Source of the DNA: Azolla pinnata
Lineage: Eukaryota > Streptophyta > Polypodiopsida > Salviniales > Salviniaceae
DNA length: 51,011 nt
Assembly: GCA_037176905.1 (NCBI GenBank)
Contig: JBBBWG010024668.1
Coordinates: 22,401 to 73,411 of the forward strand
Direction: 5' to 3'
Each line of letters begins with the position of its first letter. Position 1 is the first letter of the stretch. A program made the translations under genes and the position numbers. The notes beneath the pieces are model-generated. The model did no database searches and was not told the DNA's origin. It saw nothing but the letters and a program-made list of their open reading frames with translations. Below, piece by piece: positions 1-11,960 of this stretch.

Positions 1-369
1 GTAAATTTGATGAGTCAGAGACAATATGGATTTGCATGAATATAGTTAAAAACCAAAGGCACAACTAGTAGTGCTAGGTAAACATTTTTTAAGAAGCACA
101 ACTAAAACGAGAAAGCACATCTTCAAATGTTTTCATGCCCCAAAAAGGATAGATACAGCTACACACAAGTTCTGAAATATTGTAGACATCTAACAACCCA
201 AGATCCTGCGCTTAGATTGATTAAAGCTTCTGATTTTGAGAAACCTCCAACATGGAGCTCTCTAAGATGAAAAAGTATCCGACTCTTTCATCCGAATTGA
301 GGGAGATGTCTTTGGTATGAATGGCCTTTATTTATCAATCATACGGTTGATGAGGCCATGGTCTGACAA

Positions 370-1006
370 CTGGTGGGCTGGGCACATAGCAGATTCTGAT
401 TCTAATGGCCTTTATTTGTCAATGATGGATTGGAGGGTGAGCAGTTAATCTATGCATGTCATTCCATGCCTCCCCTCCTTGTGCACATCCTCAATGGAAA
501 TATGTGTGAAGGCTTCCCACACGGCTGGACAGAAAAACATTCCATTACACCAATATTAAACAACGGGGACCCTATCATACCCAGCAGTTATACGACTATC
601 ATGATCAGCCATTACTTGGCTTCAATATATGGTTTGGTATAGAATATATGGGCAGAGAGAAATGGTTGTAACTCAACCGTACAAGCAGGTTTCCAAAAAG
701 GATTCACAACATTAGATCATATAGATCCTCTGAGCCCTTATTGAGAAGAGAAGAAACTACAATAGGAGAACCGATAGCTGCTTTGTTGATTTTTGGAAAG
801 CCTTTAACACTACCATGTGCTCACTTCATGCAGTACCAAGATGACCTAAATTTTCCAATAGATATGCAATTTGGGCTCTATGCCCTATATGAAGAAGTAT
901 TAGGGGAAGTTGGCACTACTGTTGGGCTGACAAAAATTATGGCTAGCATGATCGAAGTAAAACAAGGGAGGCCACTATCATCCATTTGTTTTCAGGCAAC
1001 CACATA
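370..1006 (+). pseudogene. Decayed LINE-type reverse transcriptase fragment
   Basis: Translations in shifting frames keep the order of non-LTR retrotransposon reverse-transcriptase landmarks. A GFPHGWTEKHSITPI segment with a following GDP and SYT (532-595) matches the W...I.PI.K.GD...P.YR block. QAGFQKGFTTLDH (about 682-720) matches QAGFRKGxSTxDH. SCFVDFWKAFNT (about 777-811) matches the FVDFxKAFD catalytic block. VKQGRPLSSICF (about 958-993) matches the GVKQGCPLSPxLF block. Stops and frame changes separate the blocks, and no YxDD block was seen after them, so the copy is 3' truncated and dead. The family assignment rests on motif order only. It lies in what is probably intron or flank of the minus-strand EMB8-like gene. 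Confidence 0.7.
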
Positions 1007-1009
1007 ATG

Positions 1010-2458
1010 TCATTAAATCCTATCTATGGTTTAAATGTGTTCAAGTTATCTAAATAAGATGAGAGCCCTCCTTACAGTGATTGATACACCTCCTAAACCA
1101 CGATGATTCGCAACCACAACCCTCCGTCCTGATGCAGCAAGACTGTAGGCTATATGCTTAACATACTGGAAAAATAAACAGCACCATAAGCAAACCATAA
1201 CAATGGGAAATTGAAAACACCTGTTTATATGGAGACAAACATCAACTCACAGCATCAGCTGAATCACTGGTTAATCCAGGTATAACAATTGCTATGCATG
1301 TTTCGTCCAAATCTATTGCTGACGAGTTTCTTTCCACATTACCATTTTCTGCTGCTGATTGGAAGCATACAATTCACGTTAGGAAAACATATTATAGCTC
1401 CCATCAAACAAGAAAAACCAATCTCCCTCACACGTACTATAAATTGGATTTAACCAATCTAAAGCAATGGTTCCACCATCAGGTGTCCGATACAGTTGCC
1501 TGAATAAGTCAATAAAACACATGAATGCAATGAGTATCTTACATGTTCAATCTATCCATTCAGCTCGTCTTTATAAACCAAGAAAAGAAATAAAACGAAA
1601 AACGACACAGGTTAAGAACTACAGTAATTAGAACAAATAAACAATTGTCTCACCGTGTCACAAGAACCTATATACAATCAAATATTTTGTAACCTAGGTA
1701 CGCATGCCTTTCATTTGTAGATCTGGGAGTAGAAATAAAATCGATGACTCAACTGTAGTGACAAAAACCTATTTGAAAGTTACTCATTCACATGATTGAG
1801 CTAAAGTTAGGAACTCCATAAGGTTCACAGTTGGCTATCCATTTGCACTATGAGTTCTGGTAGATTGTGACTTTTATGCCAGAACATTGATATAGAACAG
1901 TCATCCTCCTAGGAACAGTTTTATCTATATCATCAAGTATGTGTACAATTCGTCATTTTTTCCCAGTGAACAAAAAATCAAACACTTGTACATCTCTGAA
2001 CTGTATGTGTGTGACCCTCCTGAATGAGCACTGAAGAATTCTTAAGATTGTATTATGTGAATGTTTTTGAGACACTATGCAAAAAGAAAACCTGTAATAA
2101 ACATAATCAGGCTTGTAGTTATCTTGACAGGGACAAGGGAACCATTGATCTAAGCATTGAGCATATCAGATTCACGATCATTCGTCTGGTTTCATAGATG
2201 ACATCATGAAAACACAGGTGGATGGTGATCGTTAATCAAAGGTCATTAAAATGAAGTATGCATGGTATCCTGCTATTCCATTAGAGTGCCTGAAGACCTG
2301 GATATTTAAGATTGCGACCAAAGGCTCCTTGAAACATGGGGCATGCTGCTAGATACTCCAGATAAATGAACCATGTGATCGTCATGCTTCCTGAAACCAG
2401 TCTATATGGGTGCCCGTGCCCCTTAGAAAAAAGAAAGCAACTATACTAGTGTATAACA
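1010..2458. other. No recognisable gene
   Basis: AT-rich unique DNA. Only short ORFs without family resemblance are present. It could be intron of the minus-strand EMB8-like gene whose first exon is at 3976-4205. Confidence 0.4.
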
Positions 2459-2726
2459 ACATTTATGGGCCGCTGTCACTTAATAACCAGATCAAGCACG
2501 CAGACATTAATGTGTCTAAAATGTCAGTACAGCATTACAAGATGATTAAGTCTTGTGGAACTGCCTCATGACCGAACAATCTATATAACCACGGTCCACA
2601 TATATGAATCGCTGCCACCTAATGACCAGATCAAGCACGCAGAGATTAATGTGTCTAAAATGCCATTACAGCATTACAAGATGATTAAGCCTTCTGGAAC
2701 TGTCTCATGACAGAACAATCTATAGG
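2459..2726. repeat. Tandem duplication, about 139-bp unit x2
   Basis: About 128 bases starting at 2459 recur starting at 2598, giving a period of 139. Both copies share CAGATCAAGCACGCAGA-type sequence, then AATGTGTCTAAAATG, then CAGCATTACAAGATGATTAAG. The copies differ by scattered substitutions, so the duplication is not recent. Confidence 0.9.
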
Positions 2727-3975
2727 GATTTGAAAAGAGAACATCATAAATCAATTCTGCGATGCTAATGCATTTGGAGATTGTCTAATCCTGAAAATGA
2801 TAAACGCTTTCTGAATAGAACTTCATATAGATTTTACAACAAATATTACCGCCGGTAGTCAAAGGTTGGTGGTCGCCCAAAGAAGTGAAGAAAGGCTGTT
2901 TGCACATGAGGGGAACACAGCCATGGAGTCGCCCAATACCTGCAATATATCCAACCATGAAAGTAGCATGCATGTCAAATCTTAAGAAGGCTACGTTTGA
3001 TGTTGGGCTTTTTAATGCCAAATTAGAGGTTCAGAATGATTTTTCCTCATGAAATCTTACCTCCACTATATACATGATTTGTGTTTAGGATCATTTACAA
3101 ACACAATCACCAGAAGACAGACCTACAATATCCACATGGAGAGGGAAGCAATGCATAACTCTTGATGGAAATCGTGCACCTTTGATAATTGTTTTATGGC
3201 CTAGCATGAATGCTTAGCACATCATAGATGCTAATCATCCAAATTAGTTTATGGCCATGAATGCTAAAATATCACTTCAACATCCTTCAAACTAACTAAG
3301 AGCTAGCACGGATACCAAAAAACGTCCTTTGTATTCGTTCCCTATGAATGAAAGCATCATTCTCAAAGAGTATTGAGGTCTACTGTAGGATGGTGAAGGC
3401 ATCGTTTTCAGTCATTGTCATTGTGATACAACAAAAGCAAAATATCTGAGAATTCCCATAGAATACACGTGCAGCATCATTTCTAATCCTCCTCCTTGTA
3501 ATACGATAGCAACAACATTTCACACAATCTTCCATGGCATATAGATCAACAGCATCACTTCCACATATTCTCGATAGAACATATTGACGGATCGGATTGC
3601 AGTCGAACCAAATAATTCCAACCTTGAGATTTCCATATACCCACGCTAAATCCAGCGGAAAACTGTTTGAAAGCTTGAGCTATTATTATGTGTAGTCATC
3701 ATATCCCTGAGAACCGATTCATACCCACAAAAGATGACTTGTTTATACTGCATTATATCTGACATTCATGCCAGTTCTTTGACTCGTAGAGTACGGAGGA
3801 AATAAGCAGAGGAGTTATTTATATTGCACTCTGTCTCATATCATATCATATCCGTGCCAGAGAGAATCTGCTTATGCTGCGCCACATTTGATACCACATG
3901 CCCAATGGTTTCACCGAGGGGATTGCAGTACTGAAAGAGCAGAGTTATACAGGAGAAAGTAACCGGAGAAAATAC
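2727..3975. other. Presumed intron of the EMB8-like gene; no recognisable exon
   Basis: This stretch lies directly 3' (minus strand) of the splice donor at 3974-3975. A 78-codon minus-strand ORF at 2785-3021 matches no family I know. The next EMB8-type landmark, a TPWL..PH.QT segment, was not found here, so the second exon probably lies further left or outside the window. Confidence 0.4.
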
Positions 3976-4205
3976 CTCTTTTTCAGCAATTTGCACCGAG
4001 GAAGAACTTCGTGGGCTAAGGAAGAAGCACGGCTGTAGAAGAGCTGGGCCCGCTGACCTCTGAAAGCACTGAAAAGGTCCTCGAGGAAGTAGAACTCCAG
4101 AGCGGAGTAGAGAAAGCAAGTGAGGAACACGCAGAGAAGGATGGAGTACTCCCAGACAGGAACTTGGAGGGCAGTCTGGAGCAAGGCCATCAATCCGGAG
4201 GCCAT
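3976..4205 (-). CDS. EMB8-like alpha/beta-hydrolase, first coding exon only
   Basis: The exon starts MASGLMALLQ and ends LPRCKLLKK plus two bases at an AG|GTATTT donor (3974-3975), giving 76 codons. It carries one hydrophobic membrane segment (about residues 18-40, WEYSILLCVFLTCFLYSALE) followed by EFYFLEDLFSAFRG and RCKLLKKR. This order resembles the N terminus of plant embryogenesis-associated EMB8-like proteins: a membrane anchor, then a FLxDLxxxFRG segment ahead of the hydrolase fold. The catalytic part would be encoded by exons to the left; I could not find them, so function is inferred from the N terminus alone. The chosen ATG is the one next to the membrane segment. Upstream in-frame sequence is poly-His translation of a repeat and is taken as leader. 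The leader runs straight into the GATGGT array. Confidence 0.55.
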
Positions 4206-4255
4206 GGTGGGCAGCTCTGCGATGAACTGTCGAGGGGCCAAGAAGAAGATGAAGA

Positions 4256-5470
4256 GATGATGCAGGTGATGGTGGTGATGGTGGTGATGGTGATGATGGT
4301 GGTGATGGTGGTGGTGGTGATGATGATGGTGATGATGGTGATGATGATGGTGATGGTGATGGTGGTGATGGTGGTGGTGATGATGGTGATGGTGGTGATG
4401 GTGATGGTGATGGTGGTGATTGTTGCTGATGATGGTGATGGTGATGGTGGTGATGTTGTTGATGGTGTTGATGGTGGTGGTGGTGGTGCTGATGGTGATG
4501 GTGCTGGTGGTGCTGATGGCTATGGTGCTGATGATGGTGATGCCGATGATGGTGATGGTGATGATGGTATTGGTGATGGTGGTGATGGTTGCTGATGATG
4601 TTGACCATGGTGACGGTGATGGTTGTTGATGATGTTGATGGTGGTGGTGCCAATGATGATGGTGCTGATGGTGATTACAATGATGGTTGTTGATGATGTT
4701 GATGGTGGTGGTGCCAATGATGACGGTGCTAATGGTGATGATGATGGTGGTGATGGCGATGATGATGTTGATGGTGGTGGTGCCAATGATGATGGTGCTG
4801 ATGGTGATGACGGTGATGGTTGTTGATGATGTTGATGGTGGTGGTGCCAATGATGATGGTGCTGATGGTGATGATGGCGGTGTTGATGGTGATGATGATG
4901 GTGGTGATGGTGATGATGATGGTGGTGATGGTGGTGTTGATGGCGATGGTGCTGATGATGGTGACGCTGGTGATGCCGGTGGTTGTGATGATGATGGTGA
5001 TGGTGGTGATGCCGGTTGATGTTGATGATGATGGTGATGATGGTGACGCTGATGATGGCGGTGGTGATGATGCTAGCAGTTGTGATGATGGTGATGGTGG
5101 AGATGATAGTGATGGTGGTGGTGGTGGTGATGGCGATGATGGTGGCTGATGGCAATGATGATGATGGTGATGGGGGTGATCGGAGCGATGGTGATGACGG
5201 TGTTGATGGTGATGATGATGATGCTGGTGGTGATGGTGATGATGGAGCTGGTGGTGGTGATGGTGATGATGGTGATGGTGGTGGTGGTGATGGTGGTGAT
5301 GGTGGTGATGGTGGATGCTATGATCATGGATGATGATGATCATGAATATTGGCATCATGATGATGGTGGTGGTGATGATGGTGGATGGTGGATGGTATGA
5401 TGATGAATGCCCATGGTGGATGGTATGTTGTGAGTGTTGATGCTGGATTGGATGTTGATGGTCGATGATG
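4256..5470. repeat. GATGGT/GATGAT-type degenerate microsatellite array, about 1.2 kb
   Basis: The plus strand consists almost wholly of GATGGTGAT, GATGGTGGT and GATGATGAT triplet mixtures, with longer internal duplications. One such unit reads GTTGTTGATGATGTTGATGG and recurs near 4621, 4684 and 4817. Both strands are open in several frames, giving spurious poly-His, Met/Val and Asp/Gly ORFs. The array begins about 50 bases upstream of the start codon of the minus-strand EMB8-like exon, so it occupies that gene's leader or promoter. Confidence 0.95.
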
Positions 5471-5626
5471 ATGTGGGTGATGTGGATGTGGAACACATCC
5501 ACAACCACATGTGGCATACATGCACATGCACCAGCATGTGGCTCCGATTCAAAGGAGAATCAATGTATAGAGCATCAAGAATGTGATTGCTCAGCGTCAC
5601 CGGAACGTTTGCCCCATATAAATTGA

Positions 5627-5845
5627 TCACAGTCGGATCCCGCGTCGATTCTGTGACATGTAAACAACCCCCCCTGCAACAGATTTCGGCATCATATAAA
5701 AATCGCAAAGCTGTATCGTCTTTCTGCTCGAGCAAATGCCCAAAGAAACATCCTTAACGGCTGGTATTAGCAGATCCCTAATCGAGGTTCTCCAGATAAA
5801 CAACTTGGGCTTAGCAGGTAATGATACGTTTATGCGTTTCATGGC
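5627..5845 (-). pseudogene. Possible zf-RVT-like remnant of a non-LTR element
   Basis: A 71-codon minus-strand ORF contains LPAKPKLFIWRTS followed by LLIPAVKD and IQLCDFYM. This resembles the zinc-binding reverse-transcriptase (zf-RVT) pattern lP.K.K.F.WR.....L.T......C..C. The second cysteine/histidine part is not convincing and there is no adjacent polymerase domain. Chance similarity cannot be excluded. Confidence 0.3.
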
Positions 5846-5929
5846 AACTGCGTTTATGCACTTACTCTTCTTTTCGGCAAATCTATATCCACAGTTAATA
5901 CCAAGAAGATGCGCACATCACCGATTCTA

Positions 5930-6620
5930 GAAAATTAAACACAAGGTCAGTAACCCGCAGGTGAAACTATACCAAATTCCGATCGTTTTAAATCCTCAAG
6001 TAACTTCATCCCATAGCCAGCTCTGATCTTTTCGCCACAGAGGTTTTTCAAGCCAAGCTTATCTTTCTGATGAAGGAAGGATACAAGGGAAAAGTAATCT
6101 TCAAATGGAAAGATTAAACCCATCTATTCTAAAAATTCGGACTTTCTTACAGTCACAAGAATAGCAAAGGGTACTCCGACCGGCAATAACTTCTCCAAAG
6201 TTTGTTGTGCCGGAGTTTTAATCAGAAAAAACAAGCTCACAGGAAAAAATTTCAGTTAAGTTTGGCAAAAGAAAAGTCTTGATCATAATTAAGATAAATA
6301 GCTGTTGGAAAGTGGCAACAAGACCCTTCTTTGATGAGAATCGACGTGTTCTTCAAAGACACACTCATGCGAGTTTTTTTTTTGGTACAATCATAATGAA
6401 ACTTTTCTGATAAATGTTTGGAGCAGCTTCCAAATAAGAGAGACCTAGTTAGTAATGGCTGAAAATATAGGATAGACGGAAACAGTAGCGATAAATTTAG
6501 CAAACCAAATGCGGTAGACATGATGAATAAACAAAAAATGTGTGTTACTTCTCGGCATCGTAACATGTGTACATGTGTATATATTTCCAGCTTCTAGATC
6601 CTGAATCAAACTTTGAAAAA
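5930..6620. other. Presumed 3' flank of the PIS gene; nothing else seen
   Basis: Lies immediately downstream (minus strand) of the PIS stop codon at 6621-6623. It is AT-rich with only short unrelated ORFs. Part of it is expected to be 3' UTR. Confidence 0.4.
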
Positions 6621-9600
6621 TCAGCGTTTCTTTGACTTCTCCATGTCATGTAGAACACACACTTGAGCAGCCGAACGTATCTGCAAACATAGCACAAAAT
6701 TATAAGGTCGGTTACATACGATGAGGATCAATATCAAGCGTCACAATGTCGCCAACATACTACATTTTGGTAAAAATCTATAACCATCATCCTTGACTTC
6801 ATTTATAGGATAGTTGAGTTGCTCGAATTTGAGAGATTTTTCGATCTGGAAAGCTGAAAATACAAGTATTGAGCTCGTATTACAGCTTCTAAACAAGGGA
6901 ATCAATCTGATGACCCGACTCGATCAGTTGACCCTCCATAGTAAATTTTGGTGAATCTTCCAGAGAAAACATGCAAGCCATCATCTTTTGCTACAGAGAA
7001 GTTAAAGATAGGAATCTTGGGAGAGAGCTTTTATCTGGCATTGCAACTTCTCCCGTTTGACATCTTTCTATTAAGTTCTCATAAATTTGGCGGAATCTTT
7101 CAGAAATAATCCATTTTCTTTAGTCACGGAGGAAAGCATGTAATCACTTCAAGGATATGAAAAACCATATCCCATCAACCTGCTTAGCACATTATGTCTG
7201 AATTTTGACGGCGCTTAAGGTTTCCACTGTCACTTATTCCCACTTCCTTAGAAGTAGATCAAAGCATAGTACTAATAGAAGAATACAGAAAATTGTTTGT
7301 CCACAAACAGCTCCAATTATTATTGTCTAATGTTGATGAGTTTGCGCATTTTCACCATGTCTTCGTCCATCTCAGTGTTAATGAGCATACAGGAAACTCA
7401 TTCTTGGATTTTTCCAGCATGCAGGTAACTACTTCACGCACAATTTCTACATCTCATAGAGAAGGGTGATAGCATAGGTAAAATCCTAAAGAGAACCTAT
7501 ACATGATCTGGTAATAGTCATTTTGTGGGGTTTTCTTTGCCTTGTATCGACAATTTCTTCCAAATGAAACAATGATCTACTTTACACACCAGCACAATAA
7601 CAGCCAGCATACCTGTAAAAAATTCACCAATTGCTTTATTGCCCATCCTGGTAAAGCTATCAGTCCAAGAATGACCCAAGGGGATGATCTCGAGACAGCA
7701 TCTTGTACAACCTAATATGTCAGACAGATACTAATTATCATACCAAATAAGCATGTTAGATCATTGATATATTTGGAACACTTACATCCTGGACGCTGTC
7801 AAACTCTTCTCGTGCCAGAATATACAATATCAAATACAGTACCTGAAGAATATAAAATACCATTACAATTTAGATACCTATTGCAATTTAGATGCTCAAC
7901 ATTCCAATCAAGAGAACACGTCTTACTTCTGCCCCAATACAACAATATCCCATAAATATTCGATGTTGGTAATAAGCCTTGAGTAGTGTGCTATTACTGT
8001 CTGCTACATCCTTGTGGCTAGTTTTGCTTGCTAAGAACATACTGGAGTTCCATATACCATCTCGAGTTAGTAAAACAAGAAAGCACATTCATGACACAGA
8101 GAAGGACATCATTCACGAGGGAAATTGTGCGGATGCATCCGGTGAACAATCAGTAGATGAAGGCTTTATAGCCTTTTTTGGCACATCGTCTACTTGCATT
8201 GATTGCGGAGGTAGCATTTAAGAGGTACACATGGATCGGAACAGATATCAATTTTTCTGTGGAGAACACACGGTTCATAAACCATAGTCAAGCCCATCTT
8301 GACAAAGTATTTACATAAAGAACGTAACATTTAATCATGGAAGGAAAGGGTGAATCTTAAGGATGACTGACTAAGTGAAAATATGTCACACCTGTACATC
8401 TGAATCCAATGACTTGCAATGTCTAGGGCTAGCAACCCTAGAAAAAACCCAAAGCAGCTCCTACACTAGCACATTAGCCAATATGAAACACAAGAAAAAT
8501 ATGACAGCTCAAATTTCAGGCAAATGACATAGAAAAGCACTCACTTGTAATTGTGTGAGAGGACCACAAGAAGCCCAGCTGTGCTCACCCTACAACCCCA
8601 TATGAAAGTGAGCACAGTTGCCCTATTAAGTTTCAAATAGTATAAATAGTAAGCTGATTTTATATACCTATCTGTCACCATGTCAAGAACGGCTCCAAAA
8701 GTGGATGCTGCACAAAATCCACGAGGATTAATTAAATTAACATAGAAAAACTAGCTCAAGTACCGTTCAAGGTATACGCGATTGAAGATGAGCCCTTATT
8801 GACTATGTAAAGATAGTATGGCATAAAAGCATCTTTGGTAAGCTATTAGGACATTATCATATTGTAGAAACTATCGCACCGCAGTAAAACAACAGGCACA
8901 GGAGCATACATTACAAAAGAAATGTTTGAAGCTAGCACAAAGGTTACTTCAGGAACTGCAAAGGTCAAATTTTATAAAAAGATGGCGTCTTTCTTACCTA
9001 TTGACCATCTATATTGACTACTATCCAGACATTAACAAAGGGAATCTCAAGCGGGCCTGATATTTTCATGCATTTTGAAAACCCTTGATCCTAGGGTGCA
9101 GAGGGCTCTGATCCAACCAGCTAGAATAAGAGTACAATAGGGTAGCTAATACTCTTTATAAAATTCATCCTAGGTCAATCTCTCTCGCGCTCTCTATCCT
9201 CCCTGAGTGTGTGTGTGTGCGTATGATCACCTGTTTGTGATTTTCAACTCGCATAGGAGTGTGAGTAATGTAGTGATGGAAAGCTTAAAAAAACTTTTGC
9301 ATCGAGAGAAAAGACTAACTTTGATTCAGAAGCCGTGCGAATCGCCCATCCAATTCATCGCAAATGAAGCTGCAAATCGAACACGGATCGGATGAGAAGC
9401 ATGCGTTCGTTCCTTTCTTGCACTGCCATTCTCTCTTTGCACGATACTCGGGAGGGAGACGGAACGGATGGAACCTTACGAGAACGAGGACGTAGCCATT
9501 TGAAAGAGAAGAACGGCGTGCAGAACACACGCGTACCTGATAAGATAGAGGCCAGTGAAGAGGTTCTTGTGGGAGAAGGCATGGCCAAAAGCGACGAGAT

Positions 9601-9775
9601 TAGCTAGAATCCTGGCATAGCCTGAGAGAAGGAGAAAGCGCCCACCATGAAATCGACACAGATGAACATGGGAAAGGCAGAGAAACAGAAACACAGAGAG
9701 AGGAAGAGGTGGGGGGAAGCTCTTACCGATCAAATTGGGCACGTAGAAATAGATGTGCCAGGCCTTCTTCGCCAT
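6621..9775 (-). CDS. PIS: Phosphatidylinositol synthase (CDP-diacylglycerol--inositol 3-phosphatidyltransferase)
   Basis: Ten coding exons: 9727-9775, 9537-9621, 9320-9369, 8668-8707, 8545-8589, 8392-8460, 7927-8041, 7786-7842, 7613-7711, 6621-6680. All junctions are GT/AG and frames join without a stop, giving 222 residues (plant PIS is about 227). The enzyme makes phosphatidylinositol from CDP-diacylglycerol and myo-inositol in the ER membrane. The CDP-alcohol phosphatidyltransferase motif D..DG..AR(8)G...D...D is intact at about residues 49-74 (CDELDGRFAR ... GAVLDMVTD) and spans the exon 3/4 border. Other plant-PIS signatures follow: LLALDIASHWIQMY, SHKDV, HRIFMGYCC and C-terminal AAQVCVLHDMEK. 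The start MAKK matches the family, and the upstream in-frame Glu-rich run is translated leader repeat. Exon 6 has a TAGGAG tandem acceptor, so its start may be 8460 or 8457. Confidence 0.93.
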
Positions 9776-9793
9776 ATCCAGCTCCCTGCGTTC

Positions 9794-9898
9794 GTCTTCT
9801 TCTTCTTCTTCTTCCTGCTCCTCCTCTTCTTCTTCTTCTTCTCCTTCTTCTTCTTCTTCTTCTTCTTCTTCTTTTGTTCCTTCTTTCTTCTTCTTTCT
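9794..9898. repeat. TTC/GAA microsatellite in the PIS leader
   Basis: Interrupted (TTC)n on the plus strand, i.e. GAA on the transcribed sense strand of PIS. It ends about 20 bases upstream of the PIS start codon, so it is probably in the 5' UTR or core promoter. Poly-Glu and poly-Phe/Ser ORFs here are artefacts of the repeat. Confidence 0.95.
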
Positions 9899-9899
9899 C

Positions 9900-10779
9900 A
9901 AATACACAACAAAAACTCAGAAGCTCTGTATAATTAACTAATCACATCACTAATTATCCACTTGATTAGCACTTGATTCTATGGTTTAGTGCTTAATCTT
10001 GACATGTAATTAAGATAATGGAAAGCTATGTGTGTGTATTAGGGAGAAGTGAAGAGAATAGAATAGACTTTTATCATCGCCCACGAGCAGGTAAACTTTG
10101 ATTCCGGGAACCAGACACAGAGGATTGGGATGATACTTACACCGAGATCCAAGTAAGTGCGGGTTTTTTTTTGCCTTCTCGGGCGCAGAGCTACGGAATA
10201 CAGACTTCTGGGTTTTGTTGTGTTTAGCGGTAGAAATCCGTTCGATTCGCTCCGCCGATTTAATGTCAGCTGCTTTCGCATGCTGAGGCCGAGCTTATAG
10301 CTCGAACAAAGTCCAAACTGCAGCGACAGAAACGACGAGGTCGTGCATTCAATTGTACATACCGATGTTTCGAGCAACAAGCCGGGTATGGATTTTGTTC
10401 GATTGGTCTCATGCCACAGTGGGCAGGTACAACGATTCGTTTCGTACACTGCTTTCGCCAAATCGAATCAGCCTTTCGCACCAGACAGCTTGCCTTTGTT
10501 CTGAATCGATCCCTCGTGTGCCAGATGTGGTAGGCGTGTCGCGGCTACGATCGTTTTCGAGTTCAGAAGATAGAATTGATGGCTTGAACAAACCTCGATT
10601 TCTATAGATGGTAGCCGACTCAGCCTGCCGCTTTGACCTTCAAACATGGCCTCTCTCAAAAGGGACAGTGTGAACGTTGACGATTATCCAGCCAGATTCG
10701 ACGAGAGCCACAACCCAAACGACCGTTGTTCGATCGAAGATGAACGATTTTTCTAATGTTGTGATCGAGAGTGACGAAC
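9900..10779. other. Intergenic between divergent genes; no recognisable gene
   Basis: Unique DNA between the PIS 5' end (minus) and the telomere-like block. ORFs of 60-140 codons overlap on both strands but none has recognisable composition, motif or family. Promoter elements of PIS are expected here but none can be assigned with confidence. Confidence 0.4.
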
Positions 10780-11950
10780 AAGGGGGAATAGGTTTTTTTT
10801 ACGGTTTTTTTTATCCCTTCGACATGGGGCTTTTTAGGGTTTTCTCTTGCCTGATATGCTCCGATCCAGAGTTTTGAGTTTTTTTAGGGTTTTTTTCCAC
10901 CATCGGACGGACACAAGGCTTTAGGGTTTTCTCTTGCGTGATATATTTCCAATCTAGACCCTGAGTTTTTTTTAGGGTTTTATTTATCCCTTAGAAACGG
11001 GGCTTTTAGGGTTTTCTCTCGCTTGATATGCTCCGATCCAGACTCCGAGATTCGTTAGGGTTTTTTCCCCCCTCGAACACAAGGCTTTAGGGTTTTCTCT
11101 TGCTTGATATGTTTCAATCTAGATTCCGCGTTTTTTAGGTTTTCCCTTAGGATTTTGCTCGAAATGTTCCGATCCAAATTCCAACTTTTTTCAGTTTTTT
11201 CTTTTTCCCCTTAGACATGGAGTTGTGAGTTCTTAGGGTTTCCTCATCGCCCAAATACTGTTCCGATCCGAACTTTGAGCTCTTTTTAGGGTTTTTCGTT
11301 CCCTTGGACCGAGTTTTTAGGGTTTTCTCTTGCTTTGAGAAGTAAAAAATTAGGGTTTCCCTCATGGGCTAGGGTTAAGGCTAAGGCTAAGGCTAAGGCT
11401 ATGGCTGAGATTTTTTAGGGTTTCCTCCTGGCAGAGAAGTACAAATTTAGGGTTTCCCTCACGGGCTAGGGTTTGGTCCGATCCGGGCTCCGAGTTTTTT
11501 TTTTGGGTTCCCTTAGACTGAGATTTTTAGGGTTTCCTCCTAGCAGAGAAGTACAATTTAGGGTTTCCCTCACGGGCTAGGGTTTGTTCCGGTCCGGGCT
11601 CCGAGTTTTTTTTTTTGGGTTCCTTTAGGCTGAGATTTTTTAGGGTTTCCTCCTGTCAGGGAAGTACAAATTAGGGTTTCCCTCACGGGCTAGGGTTTGT
11701 TCCAATCGGGGCTCCGAGTTTTTTTTTTGGGTTCCTTTAGGCTGAGATTTTTTAGGGTTTCCTCCTGATAGAGAAGTACAAATTAGGGTTTCCCTCACGT
11801 GCTAGGGTTTGTTCCGATCGGGGCTCCGAGTTTCTTTTTTCAGGGTTTTTTTTTTGGGTTCCCTTAGGCTGAGATTTTTTAGGGTTTCCTCCTGGCAGAG
11901 AAGTACAAATTAGGGTTTCCCTCATGGGCTAAGGGTAAGGCTATGGCTAT
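10780..11950. repeat. Degenerate telomere-like composite repeats
   Basis: GTTTTTTAGGGTTTT-type motifs recur throughout. From 10790 to about 11300 they are joined to a conserved CTTGATATGCTCCGATCCAG block. From about 11405 to 11930 there are five copies of a 112-125-bp unit starting near 11405, 11519, 11630, 11743 and 11868. Each unit holds GGGTTTCCTCCTGGCAGAG, AAGTACAAATTAGGG, CTCACGGGCTAGGG and a T run. It is a higher-order repeat built on TTTAGGG motifs. Confidence 0.9.
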
Positions 11951-11960
11951 GGATAAGGTT

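Noticed and set aside
3841..5517. Long His-rich, Asp/Gly-rich and Met/Val-rich ORFs on both strands
   Set aside because: They are translations of the GATGGT-type microsatellite. Several frames are open at once on both strands, and only the non-repetitive exon at 3976-4205 looks like protein.
9476..9907. Minus-strand ORF starting MYLRKKKKEG with a Glu run
   Set aside because: It is the PIS leader repeat read through exon 1 and into intron 1. The family start MAKK at 9775 is preferred.
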